The notes beneath the pieces are model-generated. The model was not told the DNA's origin. It did not search any database and saw only the letters and a list, made by a program, of their open reading frames with translations. Positions 25,863-35,921 of a stretch of DNA of 64,000 nt are shown piece by piece. Every line of letters begins with the position of its first letter. The first letter of the stretch is position 1. The position numbers and the translations under genes are program-made. Where the stretch lies: the NCBI GenBank assembly GCA_947589315.1, contig CANPZE010000003.1:41235-105234 (forward strand), given 5' to 3'. This stretch comes from an uncultured Lachnospiraceae bacterium (GTDB taxonomy: Bacteria > Bacillota > Clostridia > Lachnospirales > Lachnospiraceae).

Positions 25863-26885
25863 TTACATTCCCTTGTATCCAGCCTGTTTTTCTTCCAGCT
25901 CCTGTAAAAAGTCCTCCTCCCGAAAGCTTTCCTGGGACGCCAGGGTCACCCTCGCCCCCTTCCTTTCATAGAGATAGACCTGATCCGATAGTATTTCATC
26001 CGGGCTGACACAGCTGCCGTTGACCTCCCTTACCATGCTGCTCAGTCCCTGCAGATCATACTCTCCTTCTTTTTTGACCACAAGCATCTCGTGAATGCTG
26101 CTGGGAAGAAGATAGAGATCATCCTGGAGCTGTTCGGCCATTTTCGCCAGAAAGCCTGGATACAGGATCACCGCAGCCCCATTGATCCCGCTGTCATTAG
26201 TCACTGCCAGCGGCTCATTCCAATCCTCTGGAAAAGGTTCCTCCAGCGGAAGGGAAACTATATGGCTGTCCGGGACGAAAAGAAGTTCCCGGAGCAGATC
26301 AGTGATGGGCAGCAGCTTCTCTGGGAAAAAATGCGGAGTATTGGTCAGAGCCAGCTTCATCAGCCTGCAGTTATCCATACCCCACTGCTCCACCAGCGGG
26401 GTTGTGACCCGCAGGCTTCCGATCCCCTCCCCATCTTTATATACCAGACAGTGAAAGGTGATCGCCAGGTCCAGAAAAGGAATATATGGAATCTCCTTTA
26501 GCAACTCCTGATTCCTATCCCGTGATACCAGGCGGAAGACAATGGTATTCTTCCACTTCTCAAAATCATTCAGAAAGTTCTCCATCCCGGAAAGCTCTGG
26601 AATATAATTGTTCTGCTGCCAGCTTTCTATCATTTCCCAGGCCAGGTCTGTAACCTCCTCTCCCTGACAATATCTGTCATAATAGCCCTGCAGATAATAT
26701 ATAGGGGAAATGCAGGCTCCCTCCTGCCGGAAAACCAGCCCATCCATATAGAGAGAATTATTCTTCAGCATAGAATATACCTGGACAGAAATCCCCGCCG
26801 CCAGCTTCCGGCTCAATACAGCCTGGAGCTTTTGGCTGAATTCCTCATAGGGCAATCTGCTGCCTGGAATCTTTTCTTTGTTCAT
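25863..26885 (-). CDS. DUF5688 family protein
   Basis: 340 residues, soluble. It fits the DUF5688 family, abundant in Lachnospiraceae and of unknown function. Visible blocks include LPYEEFSQKLQAVL, ISPIYYLQGYYDRYCQGE, IVFRLVSRDRNQELL, PFLDLAITFHCLV and a C-terminal LPSSIHEMLVVKKEG. The ATG at 26885 is chosen because the family starts there; GGAGG is 13 nt upstream, longer than usual. A longer open frame reaches 27149, but that stretch folds into strong stems at the RNA level and reads as leader, not protein. It is preceded by a structured leader and followed by the tRNA-Arg promoter. Confidence 0.8.
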   Translation of the reverse strand: MNKEKIPGSRLPYEEFSQKLQAVLSRKLAAGISVQVYSMLKNNSLYMDGLVFRQEGACISPIYYLQGYYDRYCQGEEVTDLAWEMIESWQQNNYIPELSGMENFLNDFEKWKNTIVFRLVSRDRNQELLKEIPYIPFLDLAITFHCLVYKDGEGIGSLRVTTPLVEQWGMDNCRLMKLALTNTPHFFPEKLLPITDLLRELLFVPDSHIVSLPLEEPFPEDWNEPLAVTNDSGINGAAVILYPGFLAKMAEQLQDDLYLLPSSIHEMLVVKKEGEYDLQGLSSMVREVNGSCVSPDEILSDQVYLYERKGARVTLASQESFREEDFLQELEEKQAGYKGM

Positions 26886-26922
26886 AAATTGCTTCTTACC
26901 TCCTATCATACGTTGCATTATC

Positions 26923-26992
26923 TCCCATCCTATGCCCTGGCTGACAGGCAGCCTGGCACAGGGATGGAATAAGGTTTCTATCCTGTCAGCCA
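26923..26992 (-). promoter_or_regulatory. Structured leader with two mutually exclusive stems upstream of the DUF5688 gene
   Basis: On the minus strand TGGCTGACAGG (26982-26992) can pair perfectly with CCTGTCAGCCA (26938-26948), 11 bp. Alternatively CCATCCCTGTGCC can pair with GGGCATAGGATGG (one bulge, one G-U) around an inner hairpin GGCTG/CAGCC that uses the same 3' segment. The two folds cannot coexist, as in attenuators and riboswitches. It ends about 20 nt before the GGAGG of the DUF5688 gene. A repeat element is an alternative explanation. Confidence 0.5.
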
Positions 26993-27378
26993 TTCCCATA
27001 CAGCTTTTTTCCAATTGTTGCGCCCTGATGTGAAAATGGCAGAGGGAATCTGCCAAAGATACAGAAGTGAAGAAAAGCAAACGGCTAGATTTGTTTGTGG
27101 TAATTCTTTTTTTATTATGGGAAAACTCTGTATCAATCTGATAGACCATAGAAAATAGCAGATAATCTTAGATCCCTTACAACTGTTATCCTATCAGAAG
27201 AGGCTTTCTGTGGCAACTGGCAGAGTGAACAGTCTTTCCTGCCCTCTTTCAGCACATTGCCGGATTTTGCCTGCCCAAACATGGAATTGAAACGACCTTT
27301 TTTGTGAAACCTGCTGCCGATGCTGTTGGAAAGGGAATCTCGGATAAAACCATCAAAAAAATCCTCCCTGGCGCTGTG
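26993..27378. other. Intergenic stretch without a convincing gene
   Basis: About 385 bases between the leader and the aconitase terminator. The minus strand holds a 34-codon ORF (27249-27353) with GGAGG 8 nt before its ATG and no recognisable product. The + strand holds an open stretch without a start (27229-27408) whose tail reads like a protein C-terminus (VGKGISDKTIKKILPGAVKK) and might be a gene remnant. Neither is strong enough to call. Confidence 0.4.
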
Positions 27379-27403
27379 AAAAAATGCCAAAGAGGATTCT
27401 TTG
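27379..27403 (-). terminator. Rho-independent terminator of the aconitase-family gene
   Basis: On the minus strand a 6-bp stem CAAAGA/TCTTTG (27388-27403) with a 4-nt loop is followed, after GCA, by TTTTTT (27379-27384). It lies 28 nt past the stop at 27431. The stem is short. Confidence 0.6.
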
Positions 27404-27430
27404 CTTAGATATGATCGGAAAGTAGTAAAA

Positions 27431-29719
27431 TTACATCTGGGAACGGTAATAATTGATCAGACAGCCCTGAACAATAATCTCTCGCTCCACATCTGTCAGA
27501 TTGCCCAGCTTCAGGTCAAATTCCTGCATTCCCCTGCCGACTACATAGGCCTTTACCGTATCCCTCTTTTCCTGGATCGCCGCCTTGATATCCTTGATGA
27601 ACAGATAATCGCCATTGGCAAAGGGAAGCTCTCCTTCCAGGAGGAACGGAAGCATGCCCCAGTTGATCAGATTGGAACGGTAACGCTTTGTTGCGTATTC
27701 TTTGGCAATATTAGCCATGCCTCCCAGCACTTTCTGGCAGGAAGCCGCCTGTTCCCTGGCAGATCCGTCTCCCGGCTTCACAGCATAGATCAGAGAGCCA
27801 ACCTGGGTCTGGGTGGGCTCTGCCGGGTATTTGCCATGGATCGTGTCAAAGACTTCTTTCAATTCCGGAACGGCAGCAAACATATCTTCTCCGGCGATCC
27901 TTGCCTTCTCCGCCGCCTGTACGGCCTTTGCCCTTCCCACATAGCCCGGATCCTTCCGGGATAAGGTAAATTCAGCCAGCCCCAAAGGATTCGAGCGATA
28001 GGAAGAAGTCTCTCCTGAGGGGATCAGCTCGTCCGTGGTGGTGACCGGATCATGAATCTCCGAAACCACCTTCAGCACCATGTCATTGGTCAATGCTGAC
28101 ATTTCCGGCCAATCTTTGATATTAGGGCCAAATTTAACCGGAACAGAAGGATCTGCCTTGCCGATACCATTGTAAACACGGTTTTCATAGATCGTACTGT
28201 CAAAGAAATATTTTGGCTTTTTAAAATCTACATCTATATCTGTGGCGGCAGTAAGATATCCCTGATTAGCCGCAGTTGCTGCAATGGAACGGGCATCCAT
28301 CAGGGCCACGGAAGCAATCTGCCCACTGGTAATCTTGGAACCCTCCCGGTTCGGGAAGTTCCTGGTAGAATGACGGATCGACAGGCCGTTATTCGGCGGC
28401 ACGTCTCCGGCGCCGAAGCAGGGGCCGCAGAATGCAGAGCGTACAGTGGCCCCGGACTGCATCAGATCAGCAATGCAGCCGTTCTTCACCAGCTCCATAA
28501 ATACAGGCTGGCTGGAAGGGTAGACACTGAGGGAGAATTCATCTGCCCCAATGTATTTCCCATGAAGGATATCTGCTGCATCACAGATATTCTCGAAGCC
28601 GCCGCCTGCGCATCCGGCAATCACACCCTGTTCCACATAGAGCTTTCCGTTGCGCACCTTGTCCTTTAATGTATACTGGACTTTATTGTTGTCCAGGCTG
28701 ACCAGCGCTTTCTTCTCCACATCATCCAGAATGTCCATCAGATTATCGTTCAGTTCCTGGATCGTATATACGTTACTGGGATGGAAGGGCATGGCGATCA
28801 TGGGCTGGATCTGGGACAGATCTACATAAACCATGCCATCATAGTAGGCTACGTTTGCGGGCTTCAGTTCTTTATAAGCGTCCGGACGCTTATGTATCTC
28901 ATAGAATTCCTTTACTTTATCATCGGTGGCCCAAATAGAGGACAGACATGTAGTCTCCGTAGTCATAACATCTACGCCGATCCGGAAATCTACGGAAAGT
29001 TTCTCTACCCCATCGCCTACAAACTCCATTACTTTATTGTTCACATAGCCGTTGGCAAATACAGCGCCGATAATGGCAAGGGCGATATCCTGAGGCCCCA
29101 CTCCCTTCTGGGGCTCTCCCGTAAGATATACACCGATCACACCGGGCATATTGATATCATAAGTACGGTTCAGCAGCTGCTTTACCAGTTCGGGGCCGCC
29201 CTCCCCCATTGCCATGGTACCCAGGGCGCCATATCGTGTATGGGAATCTGATCCCAGGATCATCTTTCCCCCCTCTGCCAGCATTTCTCTGGCAAACTGG
29301 TGAATTACAGCCTGGTGGGGAGGCACATACATCCCGCCGTATTTCTTGGCGCAGGAAAGGCCAAACATATGGTCATCCTCATTGATCGTACCACCGACAG
29401 CGCAAAGGCTATTGTGGCAGTTGGTTAATACATAAGGCACCGGAAATTTTTCCAGCCCTGATGCCCTGGCAGTCTGAATGATCCCTACAAAGGTAATGTC
29501 ATGGGAGGTCAGCTTGTCGAACTTAATCTGAAGCTGCTCCATATTCCCGGAAGTATTATGTGCTTCCAGGATCCCATAAGCCATGGTTCCCTTTGCCGCT
29601 TCTTCCCGGGAGGGCGCCTGTCCGCATTTTGCCTGAAGCGCAGCCGCCGCCTGGCCGTTGTCCTCGATCATCTCTGTGCCATTTACCAGATAGACACCAT
29701 TATCATATAATTTAACCAT
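27431..29719 (-). CDS. Aconitase-family hydratase
   Basis: 762 residues. Aconitase-family features: [20 protein letters not shown], the substrate/cluster region [14 protein letters not shown] with [19 protein letters not shown], cysteine ligands expected in VIAGCAGGG and [11 protein letters not shown], and the swivel-domain motifs NFPNREGSK and [18 protein letters not shown]. It probably interconverts citrate and isocitrate or a related hydroxyacid using a [4Fe-4S] cluster; it differs from classical AcnA/AcnB and belongs to the hydratase group seen in anaerobes, so the substrate is not certain. The ATG at 29719 lies 5 nt after GGAGG. It is monocistronic and divergent from pyrBI; no citrate synthase or isocitrate dehydrogenase gene is nearby. 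Confidence 0.82.
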   Translation of the reverse strand: MVKLYDNGVYLVNGTEMIEDNGQAAAALQAKCGQAPSREEAAKGTMAYGILEAHNTSGNMEQLQIKFDKLTSHDITFVGIIQTARASGLEKFPVPYVLTNCHNSLCAVGGTINEDDHMFGLSCAKKYGGMYVPPHQAVIHQFAREMLAEGGKMILGSDSHTRYGALGTMAMGEGGPELVKQLLNRTYDINMPGVIGVYLTGEPQKGVGPQDIALAIIGAVFANGYVNNKVMEFVGDGVEKLSVDFRIGVDVMTTETTCLSSIWATDDKVKEFYEIHKRPDAYKELKPANVAYYDGMVYVDLSQIQPMIAMPFHPSNVYTIQELNDNLMDILDDVEKKALVSLDNNKVQYTLKDKVRNGKLYVEQGVIAGCAGGGFENICDAADILHGKYIGADEFSLSVYPSSQPVFMELVKNGCIADLMQSGATVRSAFCGPCFGAGDVPPNNGLSIRHSTRNFPNREGSKITSGQIASVALMDARSIAATAANQGYLTAATDIDVDFKKPKYFFDSTIYENRVYNGIGKADPSVPVKFGPNIKDWPEMSALTNDMVLKVVSEIHDPVTTTDELIPSGETSSYRSNPLGLAEFTLSRKDPGYVGRAKAVQAAEKARIAGEDMFAAVPELKEVFDTIHGKYPAEPTQTQVGSLIYAVKPGDGSAREQAASCQKVLGGMANIAKEYATKRYRSNLINWGMLPFLLEGELPFANGDYLFIKDIKAAIQEKRDTVKAYVVGRGMQEFDLKLGNLTDVEREIIVQGCLINYYRSQM

Positions 29720-29759
29720 AGAATCCTCCATTCTGATATCCAATAAAAGTTCAAACTAT

Positions 29760-29788
29760 ATTATTGTAGAAAGCCGGTAAAAAGTCAA
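29760..29788 (-). promoter_or_regulatory. Promoter of the aconitase-family gene
   Basis: TTGACT (29783-29788) and AATAAT (29760-29765) on the minus strand are 17 bp apart, each five of six, 40 nt before the start codon. Confidence 0.6.
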
Positions 29789-29804
29789 GGACTCATTGTA
29801 ACAC

Positions 29805-29833
29805 TTGCTATCAATTTCCAGTTGTAGTACAAT
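29805..29833 (+). promoter_or_regulatory. Promoter of pyrBI
   Basis: TTGCTA (29805-29810) and TACAAT (29828-29833) are 17 bp apart, 93 nt before pyrB. I see no PyrR-type hairpin or attenuator in the leader. Confidence 0.6.
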
Positions 29834-29926
29834 AAATAACAATGAATTTTCTGGTAATAGTAATAGGTAAACGCAAGGATACGTTTTTTTGCAAAAGACA
29901 CCAAAACTTCAGAATGGAGGATTATT

Positions 29927-30850
29927 ATGCGACATCTGATCAGTCCACTAGACCTGTCCCTGGAAGAGCTGGAAGAGCTTCTGACGCTGGGGCAGGATAT
30001 TATGAACCATCCTGAGAAATATGCCCATGTATGCGAAGGGAAAAAATTAGCGACCTTATTTTATGAACCAAGTACAAGAACCCGTTTAAGTTTTGAATCG
30101 GCTATGCTTAGCCTGGGGGGACAGGTACTTGGTTTTTCATCGGCCGATTCCAGTTCTGCCGCCAAAGGGGAAAGCGTAGCGGATACGATCCGGGTGATCT
30201 CCTGCTATGCGGATATCTGTGCCATGCGCCATCCCAAGGAAGGCGCCCCAACAGTGGCCGCCATGCATGCCTCCATCCCGGTGATCAACGCCGGTGACGG
30301 CGGACATAACCATCCCACCCAGACATTGACGGACCTGCTGACCATCAAGACACTGACCGGCCGCCTGGACCATATGACAGTAGGCATGTGCGGCGATTTA
30401 AAATTTGGAAGGACCGTACACTCCCTGATCAATGCCCTGGTCCGCTACCCCGATGTAAAATTTGTCCTGATCTCTCCTGAGGAATTAAGGATTCCCAGTT
30501 ATCTGCGCAAGGAGGTGCTGGACGCCGGCAATATCTCTTATCTGGAAACGGACCGGCTGGAAGAAAACCTTCCCGATCTCGATATTCTATATATGACCCG
30601 GGTACAAAGAGAGCGTTTCTTCAATGAAGAAGATTATATCCGCTTGAAGGACAGCTTTATCCTGGACGCAGCCAAGCTGCAATACGCAAAAAAAGATATG
30701 TATGTACTCCATCCGCTTCCCCGGGTGAACGAGATTTCTACAGAGGTAGACAACGATCCCCGGGCAGTCTATTTTAAACAGGCGCAGTTTGGAGTCTATA
30801 TCCGGATGGCTTTGATCATAAAATTATTGGAGGTGGAGATACCATGTTAA
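29927..30850 (+). CDS. pyrB: Aspartate carbamoyltransferase, catalytic subunit
   Basis: 307 residues. The carbamoyl phosphate loop [15 protein letters not shown], the SSAAKGES loop, the MRHP motif, [17 protein letters not shown] and the C-terminal HPLPRVNEI are all present. It makes carbamoyl aspartate, the committed step of pyrimidine synthesis. GGAGG lies 7 nt before the ATG. It overlaps pyrI by 7 nt, which argues for an allosteric PyrBI holoenzyme. Confidence 0.96.
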   Translation: MRHLISPLDLSLEELEELLTLGQDIMNHPEKYAHVCEGKKLATLFYEPSTRTRLSFESAMLSLGGQVLGFSSADSSSAAKGESVADTIRVISCYADICAMRHPKEGAPTVAAMHASIPVINAGDGGHNHPTQTLTDLLTIKTLTGRLDHMTVGMCGDLKFGRTVHSLINALVRYPDVKFVLISPEELRIPSYLRKEVLDAGNISYLETDRLEENLPDLDILYMTRVQRERFFNEEDYIRLKDSFILDAAKLQYAKKDMYVLHPLPRVNEISTEVDNDPRAVYFKQAQFGVYIRMALIIKLLEVEIPC

Positions 30851-31269
30851 ATATCGGCGGATTAAGGCAGGGCATTGTGATCGACCATATCCAGGCAGGG
30901 GGAGCCATGAAAATATATGAATACCTGAACCTGGAGAAATTAGACTGCTCTGTAGCCATTATCAAAAATGCCCGCAGTAATAAAATGGGCAAAAAGGATA
31001 TCATTAAGATTGAAGGCCCCCTTACCATTGACATCAATGTACTGGGAGTCCTGGATCACAATATTACGATCAACATCATCGAGGATGACAAGATTGTGGA
31101 AAAGCGCAAGCTTTCCCTTCCGGACACCGTTACTAATATCATTAAATGCAGGAACCCCCGCTGTATCACCTCTATTGAGCAGGAGCTCCCTCACAGCTTC
31201 AAGCTGACCGACCGAAAGAACCGGATTTACCGCTGTATTTACTGTGAATCCAAATTTAAAGGAAATTAA
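30844..31269 (+). CDS. pyrI: Aspartate carbamoyltransferase, regulatory subunit
   Basis: 141 residues. The nucleotide-binding domain starts [22 protein letters not shown]; the C-terminal zinc site is CRNPRC and CIYC. It binds ATP/CTP and bridges catalytic trimers. The start overlaps the pyrB end, with GGAGG at a good distance. The stop lies in a 14-bp palindrome (GGAAATT/AATTTCC), which lacks a loop and is not a terminator. Confidence 0.95.
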   Translation: MLNIGGLRQGIVIDHIQAGGAMKIYEYLNLEKLDCSVAIIKNARSNKMGKKDIIKIEGPLTIDINVLGVLDHNITINIIEDDKIVEKRKLSLPDTVTNIIKCRNPRCITSIEQELPHSFKLTDRKNRIYRCIYCESKFKGN

Positions 31270-31286
31270 TTTCCGCATGCCTGGAG

Positions 31287-31562
31287 TTACTCCCCATCCT
31301 CTTCAATGACATGGATCTCCAGAAAATCAAATTCAATCTGGTCGATAAAATTATCCTGGTAAAACCGGGTCTTATCATTGCGCTGGAACTCCTGGATATT
31401 TTTATCCAGCCAGATTGGCTTACTCAGATCAAAAGCATAGCAGATCTCCTCCACTGCATCAAACACTTTCCTGGTGCGGTTTTTCTCTGATGCGCTGTCA
31501 ACCACAGTAATATCCTTTATCATCCGGTTATCCTTAAATTCCTTTGCCCACATACGAAACAT
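31287..31562 (-). CDS. Small conserved protein of unknown function
   Basis: 91 residues from an ATG at 31562 that has AGGAGG 8 nt upstream; the longer frame to 31613 has no such site. The protein (starting MFRMWAKEFKDNRMIKD) is mixed charged, with no membrane span or Cys motif. I do not recognise a family. It lies 57 nt downstream of the RNase G gene on the same strand and probably ends that operon. Confidence 0.75.
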   Translation of the reverse strand: MFRMWAKEFKDNRMIKDITVVDSASEKNRTRKVFDAVEEICYAFDLSKPIWLDKNIQEFQRNDKTRFYQDNFIDQIEFDFLEIHVIEEDGE

Positions 31563-31619
31563 AGAGTACGCCTCCTGCCTTGTTGTAAATCTCTTTTCGG
31601 AGCATGATCCCATCCTGGG

Positions 31620-32825
31620 TCATTTTCTCCTCCTGATCTGTTCCTGTAACGGTCTGCGCATCTTCTTCCGCGTAACTTCCACCAGCCCCAAGGCTGTCAT
31701 ATCTACTACCGTAGTCTGTACCGGATCTTCTGCTACCGCCTCCCGCAAGGTTTGCAGCAATTCCTGCCGGTCCTCCTCCGAATCCATATCAATAAAATCG
31801 ATCAAGATCATCCCGGAAAGATTCCGCAGGCGCAGCTGCCGTCCGATCTCCCAGGCTGCTTCCCGGTTTACCCTCCGGTATGTCTGCTGGATATCCTTTT
31901 TCCTGGAGATTGCCTTTCCCGTATTCACATCAATCGAGATCAGGGCTTCCGTAGGCTGGATGACCAAATAAGCCCCGCTTTTCAGCCAGACCTTAGGCGC
32001 CAGGGCATGCTCCAGGGTGGAGGTAATATTATATACGGCATCCAGCTTGCCTCTAGCCGGATCCCAAAGCGCAAGCCGCGACAGCTCCCCGGGGGCCGAA
32101 GCCTCCAGATATTCCCGGATAGACTGATATAGCTGGGGATCATCGGTAAGGATCTGCTGGATCTTCTCCCCATTGCCATCCCGGATCTCACAGAGATAGC
32201 CGGCAGGCGCCTGGTACAGACAGGTAAACGGGGTGCGGTGAATTCCCTGGGTAACTAAAAGCCGATACTGCTGGATCAGTTGCTCCATTTCCCATCGGAG
32301 CATCTCCTCTTCTGCCTGGGCACTGTTGGTCCTGGCGATAAAGCCATATTCCGGGCAAGAGTATTCCCCAAGCACCCCTGCCAGCCTCTGGCGCAGGGCC
32401 TTATCCCCCAGCTTTTTGGATACGCCGGCCTGTTGCTGGCCCACAGTCAGCACCACATATCTTCCCGGCAGCTCCAAGGCCCCGGTCAATGTGGGCGGCT
32501 TGGTCTTCATCGCTTCTTTTGCCACCTGGACCAGAATCTCATCCCCGATCAGTACCCGATCCGCCTGTCCCGGTCCGCTGGTATGAAGCGGCGGATATTT
32601 CTCATCCAGAGACAGATATCCCATCTGCCCGGAAGCAAATTCCACAAAGGCGGCATGAATATTTTTTACAATATTACGCACCTTTCCCACATAGATATTT
32701 CCCAGAAGGCTTTCCCCTTCAAGCTCCCCGCGGACCTGAAGGATCTTCCCATCCTTCACCTGCAATGACAGGATCTGATCCTCCCATCGGGTGATCAAAA
32801 GCTCTGTATTCTTCCCTTCTTCCAT
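31620..32825 (-). CDS. rng: Ribonuclease G (Rne/Rng family)
   Basis: 401 residues: an S1 domain near the N-terminus (GNIYVGKVRNIVKNIHAAFVEF), then the RNase E/G catalytic region with ISIDVNTGKAISRKKD and GMILIDFIDMDSEEDR, whose Asp residues hold Mg2+. It is shorter than E. coli RNase G (489) and ends soon after the DNase-I-like part; a zinc-link CPxC motif is not obvious. It makes 5'-phosphate-dependent endonucleolytic cuts in rRNA and mRNA. GGAGGG lies 10 nt before the ATG. It is downstream of DUF2344 and radical SAM genes, an order common in clostridia. Confidence 0.9.
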   Translation of the reverse strand: MEEGKNTELLITRWEDQILSLQVKDGKILQVRGELEGESLLGNIYVGKVRNIVKNIHAAFVEFASGQMGYLSLDEKYPPLHTSGPGQADRVLIGDEILVQVAKEAMKTKPPTLTGALELPGRYVVLTVGQQQAGVSKKLGDKALRQRLAGVLGEYSCPEYGFIARTNSAQAEEEMLRWEMEQLIQQYRLLVTQGIHRTPFTCLYQAPAGYLCEIRDGNGEKIQQILTDDPQLYQSIREYLEASAPGELSRLALWDPARGKLDAVYNITSTLEHALAPKVWLKSGAYLVIQPTEALISIDVNTGKAISRKKDIQQTYRRVNREAAWEIGRQLRLRNLSGMILIDFIDMDSEEDRQELLQTLREAVAEDPVQTTVVDMTALGLVEVTRKKMRRPLQEQIRRRK

Positions 32826-32843
32826 TGCCGCTCAGCCCTCCCT

Positions 32844-33644
32844 CTATCGGTATTTTGACAAAGGGACCAGGAGGCAGGGGGCCTCTCCGTTTAAAAGATG
32901 TACCTCCCCCTTTTTCCCATACTGGTCCCCATACATTTCCAGACGATGGATCTGATATGCCAGCGGGTCATATTCTATCCCTGCCTCACGGCAAAGAGCT
33001 TCCATCAAAAGCTCCGGCTTAATATTGACCACGCTCCCCGCCGTCAGCTGGCAATACAGGATAGGCGGATATTCCTTCTGGTCGATGGAAAGGGATGCAT
33101 AGCTGCCTCCTGTATGCCTCTCGAATACTTCCCTGCTGGTAGACGCGCAATAAATATTGAGACGGATATTCACTACCTTCTCCGACCGCTTTGTCTTTTT
33201 CCTGATCAGGATTTCCTCCTGGGATAAAAGTCCTTCTAATAATTTCTGGGTCTTGCCTATGTCCTGAAACTGGGACATATGATCAGGTTTTCCTGCGATC
33301 AGATAATCACAGGCGGCCAGCATAGCCATAGAGGGTTTGGCATCCTCAGGAAGGAGGAGGAAATCCTTCACCCGGATCTCTTCATTCATAGTCTGGTTCA
33401 TACGTTCTACCATACTCTCCGGCTCCGGGCATTCATCCAGCTCGATATCCATATATTCTGCATCGCTGCTGAGCCCGATCCCCAGGGGAGAGGTAAAGGA
33501 CATCAGCTGATGCGGAGAATAGCCCTGGCTGTAACTCACCGGAATATGCCCCCGCCGGAAAGCTTTCTGAAAATACCGCATTACATCCAAATGGCCGATA
33601 AAGCGCATAGAACCGGTCTTGGAAAATTTAATCCTGGCTTTCAT
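32844..33644 (-). CDS. DUF2344 (TIGR03936) radical-SAM-associated protein
   Basis: 266 residues. The opening MKARIKFSKTGSMRFIGHLD and GHIPVSYSQGYSPHQLMSF are family-typical. It is a partner of the upstream B12/radical SAM protein, with which it overlaps by 17 nt; in some bacteria the two are fused. No enzyme function is established for the pair. GGAGG lies 9 nt before the ATG. Confidence 0.88.
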   Translation of the reverse strand: MKARIKFSKTGSMRFIGHLDVMRYFQKAFRRGHIPVSYSQGYSPHQLMSFTSPLGIGLSSDAEYMDIELDECPEPESMVERMNQTMNEEIRVKDFLLLPEDAKPSMAMLAACDYLIAGKPDHMSQFQDIGKTQKLLEGLLSQEEILIRKKTKRSEKVVNIRLNIYCASTSREVFERHTGGSYASLSIDQKEYPPILYCQLTAGSVVNIKPELLMEALCREAGIEYDPLAYQIHRLEMYGDQYGKKGEVHLLNGEAPCLLVPLSKYR

Positions 33645-35508
33645 TCGTCCTTACCTCCATACAGACACCGCCCCCAAACCGGGCAGCGCCGCAGCCGGAG
33701 CATTGTGCCCTGCAATTGGGAGTGGTCTTCTCTTCCTGCGCATTGTGATACTCTCGCAGTAAAAATTCCTTAGTTACGCCGATATCAATAAAATCCCAGG
33801 GAAAGAGCTCGTCCTCTCCCCGTTCCCGGCCAATATAAAATTCCATTGTCAGACCGTGGTCTGCGAAGGCTTTCTGCCAACGGCTATAGTGAAAAAATTC
33901 GTTCCAGGAATCGTAAAAACAGCCGGAGCGATAGGCCTGCAGGATCACATCGCAAAGCCTGCGGTCTCCCCGGGCAAAGACTCCTTCCAGAACGGATACA
34001 TCCGCATCATGGCAATTATACTTAATACTCCGGCCATGGCGCTGGCTGCGTACCTTGTCCAACAGAAAATTCCGCTTTTCCTCCGCCTCTTCCATGCTGT
34101 TCATCCTGGACCACTGAAAGGGGGTAAAGGGCTTTGGCACAAAAATGGAGGTGCTGGTCACGATCTGCACCTTCCCATTGCGTTCTTCCTTGGGGATGGT
34201 GTAATATTCCCGGGCGATCTTGTCCGACAGAACAGCGATTCCTTCGATATCCTCCCAGGTCTCTCCGGGAAGCCCCAGCATAAAATACAGCTTCACCCGA
34301 TTCCACCCTCCCCGGAAGGCCTCCTTTGCTCCTCCCAGGATCGCCTCCTCTGTCAGACCTTTGTTGATCATATCCCGCATTCTCTGTGAGCCGGCTTCCG
34401 GAGCAAAGGTCAGGCTGCTCTTCCTCACATCCTGTATTTTAGACATCACATCCAGGGAAAACGCATCAATGCGGAGGGACGGCAGCGAAATATTAATCCC
34501 TTTATCGGTAAATTCATTGATCAGCCAGTAGACAAGTTCCTGTAATTCTTTATAATCACTGGAGCTTAACGAGCTTAACGAGATCTCGTCCTGCCCGGTA
34601 GATTCCAGCATCTGTATGGCCCTCTTTTTCAAAAATTCCAGCCCCCGGGGACGGATAGGACGGTACAGCATTCCCGCCTGGCAGAACCGGCAGCCGCGGA
34701 TACAGCCCCTCTGGATTTCCAGCACTACCCTGTCCTGGGTCACCTTAATATAAGGCACCAGCGGCTTTTCAGGATAAAAGGTATCCGACATATCCAACTC
34801 TACCTGCTTTACCACATGCTCCGGCGCCTCAGGAATATTAGGGGCAAAACTTTTCAGAGTGCCATCCGGATAGTACTCCGGATCGTAAAACTGAGGCACA
34901 TAGATCCCCGGTATCTGCGCCGCCTGCTTTAGATATTCTACCCGTTCCCTTCCCGATGCCTTCCACTCCTTGTAAGTGTCCAGCAGCTGTCCATATACGG
35001 TCTCTCCCTCTCCGATATAGAACATATCAAAGAAATCAGCAATAGGCTCTGGATTGTATGAGCAGGGGCCTCCGCCGATCACAAAGGGATGTTCCCTGGT
35101 GCGGTCTGCCGCCTTCAGAGGGATCTGGGACAGATCCAGGATCTGAAGGATATTGGTATAACACATTTCATACTGAAGTGTGATGCCCAGAAAGTCAAAA
35201 TCCCGGACAGGATCCTGGCTCTCCAGGGCGAACAGGGGAATCCCCTCTTTGCGCATGATCTGATCCAGATCCACCCAGGGAGAATACACCCGCTCGCAGT
35301 AAACATCCTCCCGCTGATTAAACATGTCATACAAGATCTGGATCCCCAGATGGGACATGCCTATCTCATACACATCCGGAAAGCACATGGCAAAACGGAT
35401 GTCCACCTGCTCCGGATCCTTTACCACCATATTAATCTCGTTCCCGATATACCGGGCCGGCTTTTCTATCTTTAACAGGATCTCATCCCGTAATGCTAAT
35501 TTCCTCAT
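33628..35508 (-). CDS. B12-binding-type radical SAM protein (TIGR03960)
   Basis: 626 residues. The N-terminal part has a cobalamin-binding-like fold (FAMCFPDVYEIGMSHLGIQI), then a radical SAM core with GCIRGCRFCQAG giving the CxxxCxxC iron-sulfur site, and a C-terminal extension ending in a Cys cluster (CRAQCSGCGAARFGGGVC). The family is suspected of RNA modification but is not characterised. It overlaps the DUF2344 gene. The C-terminal cysteines may bind a second cluster or zinc. Confidence 0.88.
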   Translation of the reverse strand: MRKLALRDEILLKIEKPARYIGNEINMVVKDPEQVDIRFAMCFPDVYEIGMSHLGIQILYDMFNQREDVYCERVYSPWVDLDQIMRKEGIPLFALESQDPVRDFDFLGITLQYEMCYTNILQILDLSQIPLKAADRTREHPFVIGGGPCSYNPEPIADFFDMFYIGEGETVYGQLLDTYKEWKASGRERVEYLKQAAQIPGIYVPQFYDPEYYPDGTLKSFAPNIPEAPEHVVKQVELDMSDTFYPEKPLVPYIKVTQDRVVLEIQRGCIRGCRFCQAGMLYRPIRPRGLEFLKKRAIQMLESTGQDEISLSSLSSSDYKELQELVYWLINEFTDKGINISLPSLRIDAFSLDVMSKIQDVRKSSLTFAPEAGSQRMRDMINKGLTEEAILGGAKEAFRGGWNRVKLYFMLGLPGETWEDIEGIAVLSDKIAREYYTIPKEERNGKVQIVTSTSIFVPKPFTPFQWSRMNSMEEAEEKRNFLLDKVRSQRHGRSIKYNCHDADVSVLEGVFARGDRRLCDVILQAYRSGCFYDSWNEFFHYSRWQKAFADHGLTMEFYIGRERGEDELFPWDFIDIGVTKEFLLREYHNAQEEKTTPNCRAQCSGCGAARFGGGVCMEVRTNESQD

Positions 35509-35522
35509 GCTCCTCCTTTATA

Positions 35523-35858
35523 CTATTGTTCCAAATGTACCATGACAGCCTGCCAGGCCCCTTGCACCCGTTCTTCGAGGGCCTGCCATACTGAGTCATC
35601 CTCCAGTCGTTCCTGTACATATTCCCGGTCAAAGCCGCGATAAGAAAAATCATTATAAAAGGCAGCCAATAAGACAAGAAGGAGCACCCAAGCCGTCATC
35701 ACCCGGAGAAGACGAAAGGGATGCCCTGTAAATTCCTGCTGTGGTGTGGGAGCCTGTGGCAATGCGGACCGCTGGGGCGTCTTTCCAAAAGCGGCCTTTG
35801 CCTCCAGAACCCTTTGCTGCCTGCCCCCGAAATGTTCTGGTTCCCGATGATATTCCAT
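35523..35858 (-). CDS. Small single-span membrane protein of unknown function
   Basis: 111 residues: a basic, Pro/Gln-rich N-terminal half, one membrane span (about 54-67, VMTAWVLLLVLLAAF), then an acidic helical tail with Trp. The orientation is probably N-in. AAGGAG lies 10 nt before the ATG. It lies 14 nt upstream of the radical SAM gene and 63 nt downstream of gpsA, so it is likely co-transcribed. No family is recognised. Confidence 0.7.
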   Translation of the reverse strand: MEYHREPEHFGGRQQRVLEAKAAFGKTPQRSALPQAPTPQQEFTGHPFRLLRVMTAWVLLLVLLAAFYNDFSYRGFDREYVQERLEDDSVWQALEERVQGAWQAVMVHLEQ

Positions 35859-35921
35859 ATTGTCTCTTCTCCTTCCACCATATGATACTGGTATTATATG
35901 GAAAAAGAGAGCCTATTATGC

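Noticed and set aside
26886..27149. 88-codon N-terminal extension of the DUF5688 frame
   Set aside because: Homologues start at MNKEK and this part folds into strong RNA stems.
27133..27390. Minus-strand 85-codon frame
   Set aside because: Starts at TTG without a site, lies across the aconitase terminator, no family resemblance.
31261..31274. Palindrome GGAAATTAATTTCC at the pyrI stop
   Set aside because: No loop or T-run; likely chance in AT-rich sequence.
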